In this document: one piece after another, positions 17,947-27,167 of the stretch
Layout of the letters: each line of letters opens with the position of its first letter
Numbering within the stretch: position 1 is the first letter of the stretch
NCBI RefSeq assembly: GCF_027922005.1
Contig: NZ_BSEV01000005.1
Location: 310,001 to 374,000, forward strand
Direction of reading: 5' to 3'
Source: Streptosporangium carneum
GTDB lineage: Bacteria; Actinomycetota; Actinomycetes; Streptosporangiales; Streptosporangiaceae
Length of the DNA: 64,000 nucleotides
The notes under the pieces: generated by a model
Told to the model about the DNA's origin: nothing
What the model saw: the letters and a program-made list of their open reading frames with translations, nothing else
The model's database searches: none
Program-made: the position numbers and the translations under genes

Positions 17947-19080
17947 TCAGCGGACCCTGGCGAAGAAGCGGCGAAGGTCGGCGGCGACGTCGTCGGGGCG
18001 TTCCATGGCGACGAAGTGATGGCCGCCCGGGTTGTCCTCGGGCCAGTGGACGACGATGTTGTGCCGCTCGGCGAGCCTGCGGATTCCGGGAGGCCCGCTG
18101 TACACCCCGGTCGGCACCGTCTTCTGCCCCTCGGGCCAGCCCATGCCGGTGCTGTCGTAGTAGGGCCAGGACGAGGTGCCCAGCGTCCCGGTGAGCCAGT
18201 AGAGGCTCACGTTGGTGAGGAACAGGTCGCGGTCGATCAGCTCGTCCACCTGCTTGTCGGCGACGGTGAACTCCTGGAACTTCTGCGTCATCCAGGCCAG
18301 TGCGGCGAGCGGGGAGTCGTGCCATCCGTAGGCGAAGGTCTGGGGCGCGGCGCGCAGCAGCGCGTGGTGGTCCACGCCCTTCATCCAGTCCTGCCCCTGA
18401 AGCCAGGCGTAGGCCGCGCGTTCGTCCTCGGTCATCTCCGGCAGGTCGGCCTCGGTGGGGAAGCCGAGCCCGCTGATGACGTAGACGCCGACCACGTGGT
18501 CCGGGGCGGCCTTGGCGACCTCGGGGGCGACGTACGCGCCGAAGTCTCCGCCCTGCGCGCCGTAGCGGTCGTATCCAAGCCGTCGCATCAGCTCCGCCCA
18601 GATCCCCGCCACGCGCGCGGCGTTCCAGCCGGCCTCGCGCGGCGGCGCGGAGAAGCCGAAGCCGGGCAGCGACGGCACGACGACGTGGAACGCCTCCGAG
18701 GGGTCGCCGCCGTGCGCGCGGGGGTCGGTGAGACGGCCGACGAGCTCGGCGAACTCCAGGAAGGAGTTCGGCCAGCCGTGCGTGAGGACGAGCGGCAGGG
18801 CGTCCGGCTCGGCGGAGCGCACATGCAGGAAGTGGACGTCCTGACCGTCGATCTCTGTCATGAACTGCGGAAACCCGTTCAGCCGGGCTTCGTGCCGACG
18901 CCAGTCGTAGCCGTCACGCCAGTAGTCGGCCAGCTCCCTGAGACGGTCGGCGGGGACCCCGCGGCTCCACCCCTCGCCGGGCAGCGGCCGGGGCCACCGG
19001 ACACGGGCCAGTCGGTCTCTCAGGTCGTCCAGGTCGGCCTGGGGGATGTCGATGCGGAAGGGGCGGATGCCGGTGCCCAT
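17947..19080 (-). CDS. Epoxide hydrolase (EHN-type alpha/beta hydrolase)
   Basis: 377-residue epoxide hydrolase. The N-terminal EHN domain ([20 protein letters not shown] to about residue 110) is followed by an alpha/beta-hydrolase core: oxyanion [10 protein letters not shown], nucleophile Asp in [13 protein letters not shown], and the catalytic His in [11 protein letters not shown] at the end. It opens epoxides through a covalent aspartyl ester, probably for detoxification or catabolism. GAGGAG precedes the ATG at 19080. Divergent from a WYL-type regulator with a 150-bp gap holding direct repeats, so control by that regulator is plausible. Juvenile-hormone-type substrate names for this family should not be taken literally. 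Confidence 0.9.
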   Translation of the reverse strand: MGTGIRPFRIDIPQADLDDLRDRLARVRWPRPLPGEGWSRGVPADRLRELADYWRDGYDWRRHEARLNGFPQFMTEIDGQDVHFLHVRSAEPDALPLVLTHGWPNSFLEFAELVGRLTDPRAHGGDPSEAFHVVVPSLPGFGFSAPPREAGWNAARVAGIWAELMRRLGYDRYGAQGGDFGAYVAPEVAKAAPDHVVGVYVISGLGFPTEADLPEMTEDERAAYAWLQGQDWMKGVDHHALLRAAPQTFAYGWHDSPLAALAWMTQKFQEFTVADKQVDELIDRDLFLTNVSLYWLTGTLGTSSWPYYDSTGMGWPEGQKTVPTGVYSGPPGIRRLAERHNIVVHWPEDNPGGHHFVAMERPDDVAADLRRFFARVR

Positions 19081-19097
19081 GGTTCTCCTCGTGCGTG

Positions 19098-19173
19098 GCG
19101 GTGACGTGAGCGCGTGCCGCGACGACGTGAACGGCCGCCGTGGCGGTGCGCGCGTGTCGCGGTGACGTGAGCG
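19098..19173. repeat. Exact 15-bp direct repeat in the divergent promoter region
   Basis: GCGGTGACGTGAGCG occurs at 19098-19112 and 19159-19173, 61 bp apart (about six helical turns), with a degenerate copy GCGACGACGTGAACG at 19120-19134. It sits between the epoxide hydrolase and WYL regulator genes and could be a paired operator. Confidence 0.5.
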
Positions 19174-19230
19174 ACAGTAGAAACCATGTAGGTCGAATCC
19201 TGTCCTATATGGCTGGGCATCCTGGATTCC

Positions 19231-20217
19231 ATGAGCGAAACCTCCGCGCGCCTGCTCGCCCTGCTGTCCCTGCTGCAGACTCCCCGGGAATGGCCGGGCG
19301 CCGAGCTGGCCGAGCGGCTGCGGGTCAGCCCCCGCACCATCCGCCGTGACGTCGACCGCCTGCGCGAGCTGGGATACCCGGTGCGGGCGACGATGGGGGC
19401 GGTAGGCGGCTACCGGCTCGTCGCGGGCAAGGCCATGTCGCCGCTGCTGCTCGACGACGAGGAGGCAGTCGCCATCGCGGTCGGCCTGCGCGCCGCGGCC
19501 GGAGCGCCGGTCGAGGGCATCGAGGAGGCGTCGGTACGGGCCCTGACCAAGCTGGAGCAGGTGCTCCCGGCCCGGCTGCGGCACCGGGTCGCCGCCCTCG
19601 GGGCCGCCACGGTGTCGATGGCGACCGGGGAGGTGGCGAGGGTGGACCCGAGGCACCTGACGGTGCTCGCCGGAGCCGTCACAGGGCGTGAACGCCTGCG
19701 GTTCGGCTACCGGGCGGCCGACGGGACCGAGACCGGACGTCTGGTCGAGCCGCACCGGCTGGTGGCGGCCGCGCGCCGCTGGTATCTGCTGGCCTACGAC
19801 AACGACCGCGACGACTGGCGGGTCTTCCGCGTCGACCGCGTCGGCGACCCCCGGCCGACCGGCGCGCGGTTCACGTCCCGGCAGCCCCCGGAACAGGACG
19901 CGGCGGCCTTCGTCGCCGGCAGACTGTACTCACTCGCCCCGACCTACGAGGTACGGGCGACCCTGCGTCTTCCCGCCGGACAGGCGGCTGAGCGGCTCGG
20001 CGCGGCCCCGGGCGAGGTTCAGCCGGTCGACGAGCACAGCTGCCGTCTGTACGGGCGCGCCGACACCCTGGAATGGCTGGCGTCGCGGCTGCTCATGCTC
20101 GGCTGCGAGTTCCAGGTGCACGAGCCGCCGGAGCTGTCGGCGTACCTGCGCGAGCTGGCCGCCCGCGCCGCCCGCGCGGCGGGAGATCCCGGCGATGCCG
20201 GTCATCGCCAGACGTGA
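19231..20217 (+). CDS. HTH-WYL transcriptional regulator
   Basis: 328 residues: N-terminal DeoR/HTH_11-type winged helix ([40 protein letters not shown] style, residues 1-60), a middle helical segment, and a WYL domain starting at [17 protein letters not shown] and including [22 protein letters not shown] (the WYL-equivalent triad is W-Y-L). A C-terminal WCX extension ends the protein. WYL domains sense ligands, including nucleic acids or small molecules. Divergent from the epoxide hydrolase gene, which is its likely target. No clear ribosome-binding site is present before the ATG at 19231. Confidence 0.88.
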   Translation: MSETSARLLALLSLLQTPREWPGAELAERLRVSPRTIRRDVDRLRELGYPVRATMGAVGGYRLVAGKAMSPLLLDDEEAVAIAVGLRAAAGAPVEGIEEASVRALTKLEQVLPARLRHRVAALGAATVSMATGEVARVDPRHLTVLAGAVTGRERLRFGYRAADGTETGRLVEPHRLVAAARRWYLLAYDNDRDDWRVFRVDRVGDPRPTGARFTSRQPPEQDAAAFVAGRLYSLAPTYEVRATLRLPAGQAAERLGAAPGEVQPVDEHSCRLYGRADTLEWLASRLLMLGCEFQVHEPPELSAYLRELAARAARAAGDPGDAGHRQT

Positions 20218-20706
20218 CCGGCACCGGTGAGCGGTGCCGGTCTGAGGTCCCCCACCGGTGAACCAGAACCGGACGGGGAGGGTGACGCCTCACCCCGGAG
20301 GTGAAGTCGGGGCGGGCGGAGCTGTGTCGACCGGGGGACGACGCGTGCCGAGCCTTCCGCCGCGTCATGACCGGAATCCGGCGGTTTATGACCGAGATGC
20401 TGATTGTTCCGCTATCCGGGGTCATGGTTACGTAGGCGTCGCTTGAGGTTTTCGATCAATGTTCGTCCGGTTCTGGATTGGTTCGACGTATCGCAGAAGG
20501 CATGACGACAGTTCGCGGGACAGCCACCGCGGGGGCGATATGACGCCCGGCACGCCTGCCGGGCGAGGGGCTCGTCGACGAGCGTCCACGACACCACGAA
20601 CAGCACGTGGTCGCGGGACGGGCCGAAGTCCGCTGACAACCGACGACGTACTGCCGTCCCGGCCGTGCGACACACGGCCGGGACGGTTCACCGATGAGGG
20701 AGCGAC
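20218..20706. other. Intergenic region before the serine hydrolase gene
   Basis: 489 bp with slightly lower GC in its middle part (20380-20520). I see no gene, RNA or mobile-element end that can be supported. The last 15 bp hold the purine-rich ribosome-binding site (GAGGGAG) of the next gene. Confidence 0.35.
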
Positions 20707-21945
20707 ATGAGAATTCTCAGCGGGCTGCTCACAGGTGTGCTTGTCGCATCTGTCTTGGCCCTGCTGCCGACCTCCGCGGCGCAGGCCGAGGTGTGTCAGC
20801 ACCGTACGGGCGTCAACCATGACGGCGGCATCTTCCCCAACCCGTTCACCGAGGACTCGATCTGCGGCAACCAGGCCCAGGCCCCGGTGCGCGCCACCCC
20901 CGACGGCGGCTCGCCGCAGGTGGGGATCCTGGACTCGACCCGGAGCTGGTTCCTGTGCTGGGCGCGCGGCCAGCAGCACAGCGGCGGCAACAACGTGTGG
21001 TACTACACCCAGGGCGACCGCGTGGTGAGCGACCCGGGGCGGCGGGGCTACGGCTTCGTGCCCGCCTCGCACCTGAACACCTCCGTCGATCCGGGGGACG
21101 CGCGCCTCAGCGAGTGCCCGCCGATCCCCTCGGGGCGCGCGACGGCGTACATGGTGTACGACCGCACCACCGGGGCGTCCACCCGGAGTGACGAGCACAA
21201 GCAGTTCCGCTCCGCCTCGCTGGTGAAGCTGCTCATCGCCCTCGACTATCTCGAGGCCCGTGGTCCCGGGGCGAGCATCCCGGCCGCCGACGCCCAGTTG
21301 CTGCAGACGATGCTGCGCTCCAGCGACGACACCGCCGCGACCACCCTGTGGACGCGCAACGGCTACAACGCGATCGTGAACCGGATGGTGACCAAGATAG
21401 GTCTGGTCGACACCACGCCCCCCGCCAACCAGAACATCTGGGGCTACACCGCCGTCAGCGCCGCCGACGTGGTGACGACCTACCGCTACATCCTGGAGCG
21501 GGCCCACCCGACGTTCCGTGACCTCATCATGGGGCACCTGCGCCTGGCGACCCGCTGCGCCTCGGACGGGTGGGACCAGTACTTCGGCATCCCGAGCGCC
21601 ATCCCCAGGCCCTGGGCCGTCAAGCAGGGGTGGTCCGGCTTCAGCCTGAACCCGCCGCCCGGCCAGGAGTGCCAGGCCCAGACAGGCCGTACCGGGAACG
21701 CCTCCGAGGACGGCCGTGCCGACGGCGCGTCCACGGACGACCGCGCCGGGGACGCCTCCCAGGCGGCCAACGCCGCGGGTCCTGATCTGAGCGGCGTCGC
21801 GATGCACACCAGCGGCACCTTCTGCGCGAACGACCGCAAGATCATGGTGGTGCTGACCCTGAACCCGGCCGGCACCACCTGGTCCGACGCGGGCGGCCGG
21901 CTGACGACACAGGCGGGAGATCTCTACCGGGCCGTCGGCTGCTGA
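20707..21945 (+). CDS. Secreted serine beta-lactamase/transpeptidase-fold hydrolase
   Basis: 412 residues with a Sec signal peptide (cleavage near AAQAEV, residue 27-28). An SH3-like N-terminal region with WFLCWARGQ and VWYYTQGD is followed by a class A beta-lactamase-like fold: S171-L-V-K174 (active-site SxxK), S206-D-D (the SxN position) and KQGWSG (the KTG position, about residue 305). The three motifs keep order and spacing, but SDD and KQG depart from true beta-lactamases (SDN, KTG), so it may be a wall-associated hydrolase rather than a resistance enzyme. Residues 325-360 are a low-complexity Asp/Gly/Ala insertion. GAGGGAG precedes the ATG. Confidence 0.72.
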   Translation: MRILSGLLTGVLVASVLALLPTSAAQAEVCQHRTGVNHDGGIFPNPFTEDSICGNQAQAPVRATPDGGSPQVGILDSTRSWFLCWARGQQHSGGNNVWYYTQGDRVVSDPGRRGYGFVPASHLNTSVDPGDARLSECPPIPSGRATAYMVYDRTTGASTRSDEHKQFRSASLVKLLIALDYLEARGPGASIPAADAQLLQTMLRSSDDTAATTLWTRNGYNAIVNRMVTKIGLVDTTPPANQNIWGYTAVSAADVVTTYRYILERAHPTFRDLIMGHLRLATRCASDGWDQYFGIPSAIPRPWAVKQGWSGFSLNPPPGQECQAQTGRTGNASEDGRADGASTDDRAGDASQAANAAGPDLSGVAMHTSGTFCANDRKIMVVLTLNPAGTTWSDAGGRLTTQAGDLYRAVGC

Positions 21946-22759
21946 CGGGAGGACGGCAGGCGCGTCCCGAGGGGCCCGCGGGACCGGGCGGCGGTCGACG
22001 GACCCGCGGGACCGGGCGGTGGTGAGGCGATGGTGACCGCCGGAGGAGGGACGCCGGGCGGCGGCCAGAAACCGGCCTGCCTGGCGCCGAAGAAACCGGC
22101 GTTGACCCGATCGGAGGTGTTGACCCAGCCGGTGAGCTCGTACTCGGTGTTCGGCGTGACGGGGACGGTCTGCAGGATGGCGTTCCACTGGCGGCCGGTC
22201 GACCAGGTGAAGGCGTTGTTGTCGCCGGTGTGCCGTTTGAAGTTCCTCCGGTCGATCCCCTTCCAGTCGGACCCCTCGGTGAACCAGGGCGAGCCGATGT
22301 CGTCGCGGTTCTGGACCTCGAAGCTGCCGTCGAACACGCGCGACATGCGCAGGTCGTAACTGGGATCGGCGCCGGTGAAACGGTTGAGCGGCCGACCGCT
22401 GAGCTGGACGTTCCTGACCGGCTTCCAGACGCCGAGGATCAGTGACCTGTAGAGGACGTCGACGGCGTCGAGGTTCCAGTTGTCGGCGAACAGGCCGTCG
22501 GGCGTGGTCGTGGTGAGGCGCAGGCCGGTGATCTCGGCGGCTCGCGATCGCAGAGGAAGGCGTCGGCGGCGGACGCGGCCGAAGGCGGCAGGAACAGGCC
22601 GGCGGCGACGATCAACACGGTCGTGAGCAGGAGCGAGGTCCGGCGCGACCCGTCGCGCGTCCGGGTCTCTCGGCGGCCACGGGTCCCGCGACTGACGCCA
22701 CGGGTTTTCCGGGGCTCGTACGTCTTTTCGGCGCGGGCACGTGAACGTTTCAGGAACAC
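21924..22759 (-). pseudogene. Frameshifted gene for a secreted carbohydrate-binding-like protein
   Basis: The gene begins well: AGGAGG 9 nt before the GTG at 22759 and a Sec signal peptide (TSLLLTTVLIVAAGLFLPPSAASA). About 20 residues later the frame turns into a proline/threonine-rich nonsense tail and stops at 22439. Switching frame near 22545 restores a sensible protein (EITGLRLTTTTPDGLFADNW, then NLDAVDV, and FTEGSDWKGIDRRNFKRHTG, ending in WVNTSDRVNAGFFGARQAGF), which looks like a secreted beta-sandwich protein. The 3' end again decays into proline-rich sequence. A sequencing error could explain the single shift, but the damaged tail argues for a decaying gene. Confidence 0.6.
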
Positions 22760-22775
22760 AGGTTGATTCCTCCTT

Positions 22776-22811
22776 TTTTCATGGCGTGGTACGGCCTTTT
22801 CATGGCGTGGT
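22776..22811. repeat. 15-bp direct repeat upstream of the damaged gene
   Basis: TTTTCATGGCGTGGT occurs at 22776-22790 and 22797-22811, 21 bp apart (two helical turns), just upstream of the pseudogene start on its 5' side. Spacing suits a dimeric operator; significance is otherwise unknown. Confidence 0.4.
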
Positions 22812-22989
22812 GGGTCCGTGCCCGTTTCGCCGCGGACGCGGGTGGGCGGTAAAGGCCGTCGCGGGTGTCAGCAGAGCACGTTCTCGCCTCGCTGAGAGGC
22901 TCCCGATAAATGTCCGGACAAGTCAGGACGCCCGCTGAGCACGCCCGGTAGGATTCCCGGCGCATCGGCCTGTCGGCAGGGAGGACGTC

Positions 22990-25900
22990 GTGTCCGATAA
23001 GTCCCCTAAAGGTGACAAATCTGGATTAACGGATATTGTGAGTCGACAGGAATTCGCCAGGGAATTGACGTCGTTGCGTGAACTGGCGGGCCTGACGGTG
23101 AGAGACGTCACCCGCTCGACGGGAATTCCAGGCAGCACCGTCGGCGGTTATTTCGCGGGCGCGCATCTGCCCAACCAGAAGGCGCTCGCCGACGTGCTCG
23201 CCGCCTGCGGCGTCACCGACCCCGACGAGCTGACGCACTGGCGTGAGGCCCTGCTCGTCGTCCGCAGGGCTCCGGGACGCCGCCCCGCGAGCGCGCCCTG
23301 CCCGTACCGTGGGCTGGCCGGCTTTCAGCCGGAGGACGCCGAATGGTTCCACGGCAGGGAACGGCTCACCGCGGAACTGACCGCACGGGTCACCCGGTTG
23401 ACGCGTGACGGGGGCGGGGTGCTCGCGGTGGTGGGCCCCTCGGGGGCGGGCAAGTCGTCGCTGTTGCGCGCCGGGCTCATCCCGGCGCTGGGCGGCCCGC
23501 GTGCGGTCGTGCTGACCACGCCGAAGGAACTGACCGACCCCGGGAGACCGACCGGATCCGGGGATGTGACCGAGCCGGGGGAGCCGGTCGCGTTCGAGGA
23601 CGTCACGCCGGGGGAGCCGGTCGCGTCCGGTGACGTGACCGAGCCGGGAGAGGCCGTGTCCACCGGTCCGGTCGCGGCGGAGGAGCCGGTCTCCGGGCCG
23701 ACCGCCTCCTCTGTGCCGGACCCGCCCGCGTCCGTGCCGGACCCGCTGGCCGTGCTCGCCCGGTGGTGCGGGCAGGCGGAGGTCGCCCCGGGCGCAGGGG
23801 GGCCGGTGGTCGTCGTGGACCAGTTCGAGGAGGTCTTCACCGAGTGGCATGACGGAGCACGCCGCCGGGCGTTCGTCGCGGCCCTGAGCGAAGCGGGCAG
23901 GGCGGCCTCCACCCACGCCGCGGCCTCCTCCGCCCTGCCGCCCAAGACCGTCGTCGTCCTCGGCATGCGGGCCGACTTCTACGGCGAGGCCCTGCGGGAC
24001 CCGGCGCTCGCGCGTGTCCTGCAGGACGGGCAGATCCTCATGGGGCCGATGACCCGCGAGGAGGTCGAGGACGCGATCGTGAAGCCTGCCGTCCGCGCGA
24101 GAATCGACGTCGAGGAGGGCCTGGTCGAGCTGATCCTGCGCGATCTCGCCCCCGCGTTCGCCGGTCGGGACGCCGACGCGGGGGAGGCGGCGCACGACGC
24201 GGGGGCGCTGCCGCTGCTCTCGCACGCCCTGCTGGCCACCTGCGAGGCCGGCAGGAGGCGCCGGCTGACCGTGGCGGCGTACCGCGACGGCGGCGGTATC
24301 CACGGCGCGATCGCTCACACCGCCGAGGCCGTCTACAAGTCGCTCGACGAGGAACGACGCGCGCTGACCCACCGGCTGTTCCTGCGCCTGGTGCGGGTGT
24401 CGGACGACGGCGCGGACACCCGTCGCCGGGTGCGCGGGGCCGATCTGGCCGGTGAGGACGGGCGGCTGGGCGCGATCGTGGACGCGTTCGTCGAGGCCAG
24501 ACTGCTGACGGCCGAGACCGACACCGTCACCGTCACACATGAGGCGCTGCTGCGCACCTGGCCGAGACTGCGGGCCTGGATCGCCGCCGACCGCACGGGA
24601 CTGCTCGTCGGGCAGCGTCTGGCCGAGGCGGCCGAGCAGTGGGAGGGCGAGGGGCGCGATCCCGCCGCCCTGTACGGCGGGGCCCGCCTCGCGGCGGCCC
24701 AGCGGTGGCTGGACACGACGCGCCAGGATCCGGCCCCGCCCCTGCTCCGGGCCTTCGTCGCGGCCTGCGAACGGCACGAGCGCCGTCGCGCCAGGCGGCT
24801 CTACCAGGTGGTCGCCGCGCTGTGCGCGCTGGTCGTCGCGACGGCCTGCGCGGCGGTGCTCGCCGTACGGGCGAACGGCGAAGCCGAACGGCAGCGCGAC
24901 CAGGCCCTGTCCGGCAAGGTCGCCAACGAGGCCAGGGGGCTGCACGCGGCCGATCCGGCGCTGGCGGCGCAGCTCGTCCTGGCCGCCCACCGGCTCGCCC
25001 CGACCGCCGAGTCACGCGGCGGGCTGCTGAGCACGGTGGGCGACCACTACGCGACCCGGCTGACCGAGCACACCAACGCCGTCTACGCCGCCGAGTTCAG
25101 CCCGGACGGGCGGATCATGGCCAGCGCGAGCCTCGACCGGACGGTGCGTCTGTGGGACGTCGCCGACCGGCACAGGCCCGTTCCGCTGGCCACGATCACC
25201 GGGCACACCGAAGGCGTCACGTCGCTGGCCTTCGGACCGGGCGGGCGGGTGCTGGCCAGCGCCGGCGACGACCGTACGGCGAGGCTGTGGGACCTCTCCG
25301 ATCTCAGGCGGCCCGTGGCGCTGGGCGTCCTGGCCGGGCACGGTCAGGGCGTCATCGGCCTCGCCTTCAGTCCGGACGGACGCACGGTGGCGACCGCGTC
25401 GTACGACCGTACGGCCAAGTTGTGGGACGTCTCCGATCCCAGGCGGCCCGTGGCGCTGGCGACGCTGAAAGGCGCGAAGAGCGCGCTGTCGGGGGTGGCC
25501 TTCAGCCCGGACGGGCGGACGCTCGTCGTGACCGCCTTCGAGAAGACCGTCCGGCTGTGGGACGTCGCCGACCCGCGTCGCCCGGCGCGCCTGCCCGACC
25601 TCAGGGGGCACGGCGACCGGGTGCTGTGCGCGGTCTTCAGCCCCGGCGGGCGGCTGCTCGCGACCGGTGGCTTCGACAACACCGTACGCCTGTGGGACGT
25701 CGCCGACCCGCGCCGCGTGCGTGAGCTGCCCACGCTCACCGGCCACGAGGGCGGCGTCGTGGCCGCCGCGTTCACCGCCGACGGGCACACGCTGGCGACC
25801 GGGAGCTACGACCGCACGATCCGGCTGTGGGATGTGACCGACCCCGCGTTCCCGAGCGCTCCCGCCGTGCTGAACGGGCATTCGGGGACGGTCTACACCG

Positions 25901-27012
25901 TCGCCTTCACCCCCGGAGGCGACGCGCTGGCCAGCGGCGGCGGAGACGACAGCGTGCGGCTGTGGGACCTGCGGCGGCCCATACTCGCCGGGCACCACGG
26001 GCAGGTGAACGCGGTGGCCTTCAGCCCGGACCGCCGGTTGCTGGCCACCGGCACCTACCTGTCGACGCGGCTGTGGGAGACGACGGAGACGGAGACGGGA
26101 GTGCAGGGCAGGCCGTCGGCGGTCCTCCGGGGGCACACCGACAACGTTCGGGCGGTGGTCTTCACCCCCGACGGGCGCACACTCGTCACGGGAGGCCTGG
26201 ATGGCACGATCCGGCTGTGGGACGTCACCGATCCCGGCCGCCCGGTCTCGCTGGCCGTCGCCGACGCCGGACTGGGGAACGTGTTCGCCGCCGCCCTCAA
26301 CCGCGACGGTCGTACGCTCGCCGTCGCGGGGGAGGAGCCCGGCGTGGGGCTGTGGGACATCGGCGACCGGCGCGCACCCCGCCTCCTGGTCAGGCTGACG
26401 GGGCATACCGACAGCGTCCACGCGCTGGCGTTCGGGCCCGACGGCCGTACGCTGGCCACCGGCGGCGGCGACCGCACCGTGCGGCTGTGGGACGTCGCCG
26501 ACCCCGGTGATCCCACCGAGGCCGCCGTGCTGGACGGACACGGCGGCGCGGTGTCGGCGGTCGCCTTCAGTCCCGACGGAAGGACGCTGGCCACCGCGAG
26601 CGGCGACCACACCGCGCGGCTGTGGGACGTCGCGACGCCGTACCGTCCGGTCCTCACGGCCACGCTGGCGGAGCACACCGACGCCGTCGACGCCGTCGCC
26701 TTCAGCCCCGACGGGCGCACGCTCGCCACCGCGAGCGTCGACCGCACCGCCCTGCTGTGGGACCTCGCCGCCCCGTCGGGCCCCCGGGTGAGCGCCGCGC
26801 TCACCGCCCACCTCGGGGCGGTCTCGGCGCTGGCCTTCAGCCCCGACGGACACACGCTCGCCACCGCGTCGCAGGACGCGACCGCCCGCCTGTGGCCGAT
26901 CGACCTCACCCGGGTCTCACAGGAGGTCTGCGCGCTCGCCCATCCCCGCCTCACCCACGCACAATGGGACCGCCGCTTCCCCGGTCTGACCTTCACCCCA
27001 CCCTGCGGCTAG
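22990..27012 (+). CDS. HTH-nSTAND1-type NTPase with WD40 propellers
   Basis: 1340 residues. Order: XRE-like HTH (about 15-85, EFARELTSLRELAGLTVRDV), a short CPYRGLAGFQPEDAEWFHGRE motif typical of nSTAND1 NTPases, Walker A GPSGAGKSS (K155), a Thr/Pro/Glu-rich insertion (about 175-245, repeats of DVTEPGEPVA type), Walker B VVVDQFEEVF (about 276), helical STAND arm, one transmembrane segment (VVAALCALVVATACAAVLAV, about 608-628) and 14 WD40 repeats (about 690-1310), enough for two seven-bladed propellers. STAND ATPases act as switches in signalling or defence; the ligand and output are unknown here. GTG start with GGGAGG 5 nt upstream. It stands alone. Confidence 0.88.
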   Translation: MSDKSPKGDKSGLTDIVSRQEFARELTSLRELAGLTVRDVTRSTGIPGSTVGGYFAGAHLPNQKALADVLAACGVTDPDELTHWREALLVVRRAPGRRPASAPCPYRGLAGFQPEDAEWFHGRERLTAELTARVTRLTRDGGGVLAVVGPSGAGKSSLLRAGLIPALGGPRAVVLTTPKELTDPGRPTGSGDVTEPGEPVAFEDVTPGEPVASGDVTEPGEAVSTGPVAAEEPVSGPTASSVPDPPASVPDPLAVLARWCGQAEVAPGAGGPVVVVDQFEEVFTEWHDGARRRAFVAALSEAGRAASTHAAASSALPPKTVVVLGMRADFYGEALRDPALARVLQDGQILMGPMTREEVEDAIVKPAVRARIDVEEGLVELILRDLAPAFAGRDADAGEAAHDAGALPLLSHALLATCEAGRRRRLTVAAYRDGGGIHGAIAHTAEAVYKSLDEERRALTHRLFLRLVRVSDDGADTRRRVRGADLAGEDGRLGAIVDAFVEARLLTAETDTVTVTHEALLRTWPRLRAWIAADRTGLLVGQRLAEAAEQWEGEGRDPAALYGGARLAAAQRWLDTTRQDPAPPLLRAFVAACERHERRRARRLYQVVAALCALVVATACAAVLAVRANGEAERQRDQALSGKVANEARGLHAADPALAAQLVLAAHRLAPTAESRGGLLSTVGDHYATRLTEHTNAVYAAEFSPDGRIMASASLDRTVRLWDVADRHRPVPLATITGHTEGVTSLAFGPGGRVLASAGDDRTARLWDLSDLRRPVALGVLAGHGQGVIGLAFSPDGRTVATASYDRTAKLWDVSDPRRPVALATLKGAKSALSGVAFSPDGRTLVVTAFEKTVRLWDVADPRRPARLPDLRGHGDRVLCAVFSPGGRLLATGGFDNTVRLWDVADPRRVRELPTLTGHEGGVVAAAFTADGHTLATGSYDRTIRLWDVTDPAFPSAPAVLNGHSGTVYTVAFTPGGDALASGGGDDSVRLWDLRRPILAGHHGQVNAVAFSPDRRLLATGTYLSTRLWETTETETGVQGRPSAVLRGHTDNVRAVVFTPDGRTLVTGGLDGTIRLWDVTDPGRPVSLAVADAGLGNVFAAALNRDGRTLAVAGEEPGVGLWDIGDRRAPRLLVRLTGHTDSVHALAFGPDGRTLATGGGDRTVRLWDVADPGDPTEAAVLDGHGGAVSAVAFSPDGRTLATASGDHTARLWDVATPYRPVLTATLAEHTDAVDAVAFSPDGRTLATASVDRTALLWDLAAPSGPRVSAALTAHLGAVSALAFSPDGHTLATASQDATARLWPIDLTRVSQEVCALAHPRLTHAQWDRRFPGLTFTPPCG

Positions 27013-27167
27013 CGCTGTGACCGCATGCCTCCACCGGATTCGTGGTGCTTTCAAGCGCCGGTACGGCGAGTGCCGGCACGGACATGTCCGGCGCCTTCGA
27101 ACGGCGCGCGACCCGGTGAACGTTCCCGGTGACAGCCCTGGCGTGACGGCGCGTTCGCCCACCCTCG

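Noticed and set aside
20407-20675. Possible transposase remnant between the WYL and serine hydrolase genes
   Set aside because: Short frames there show no DDE or IS-family motifs and no terminal repeats could be found.
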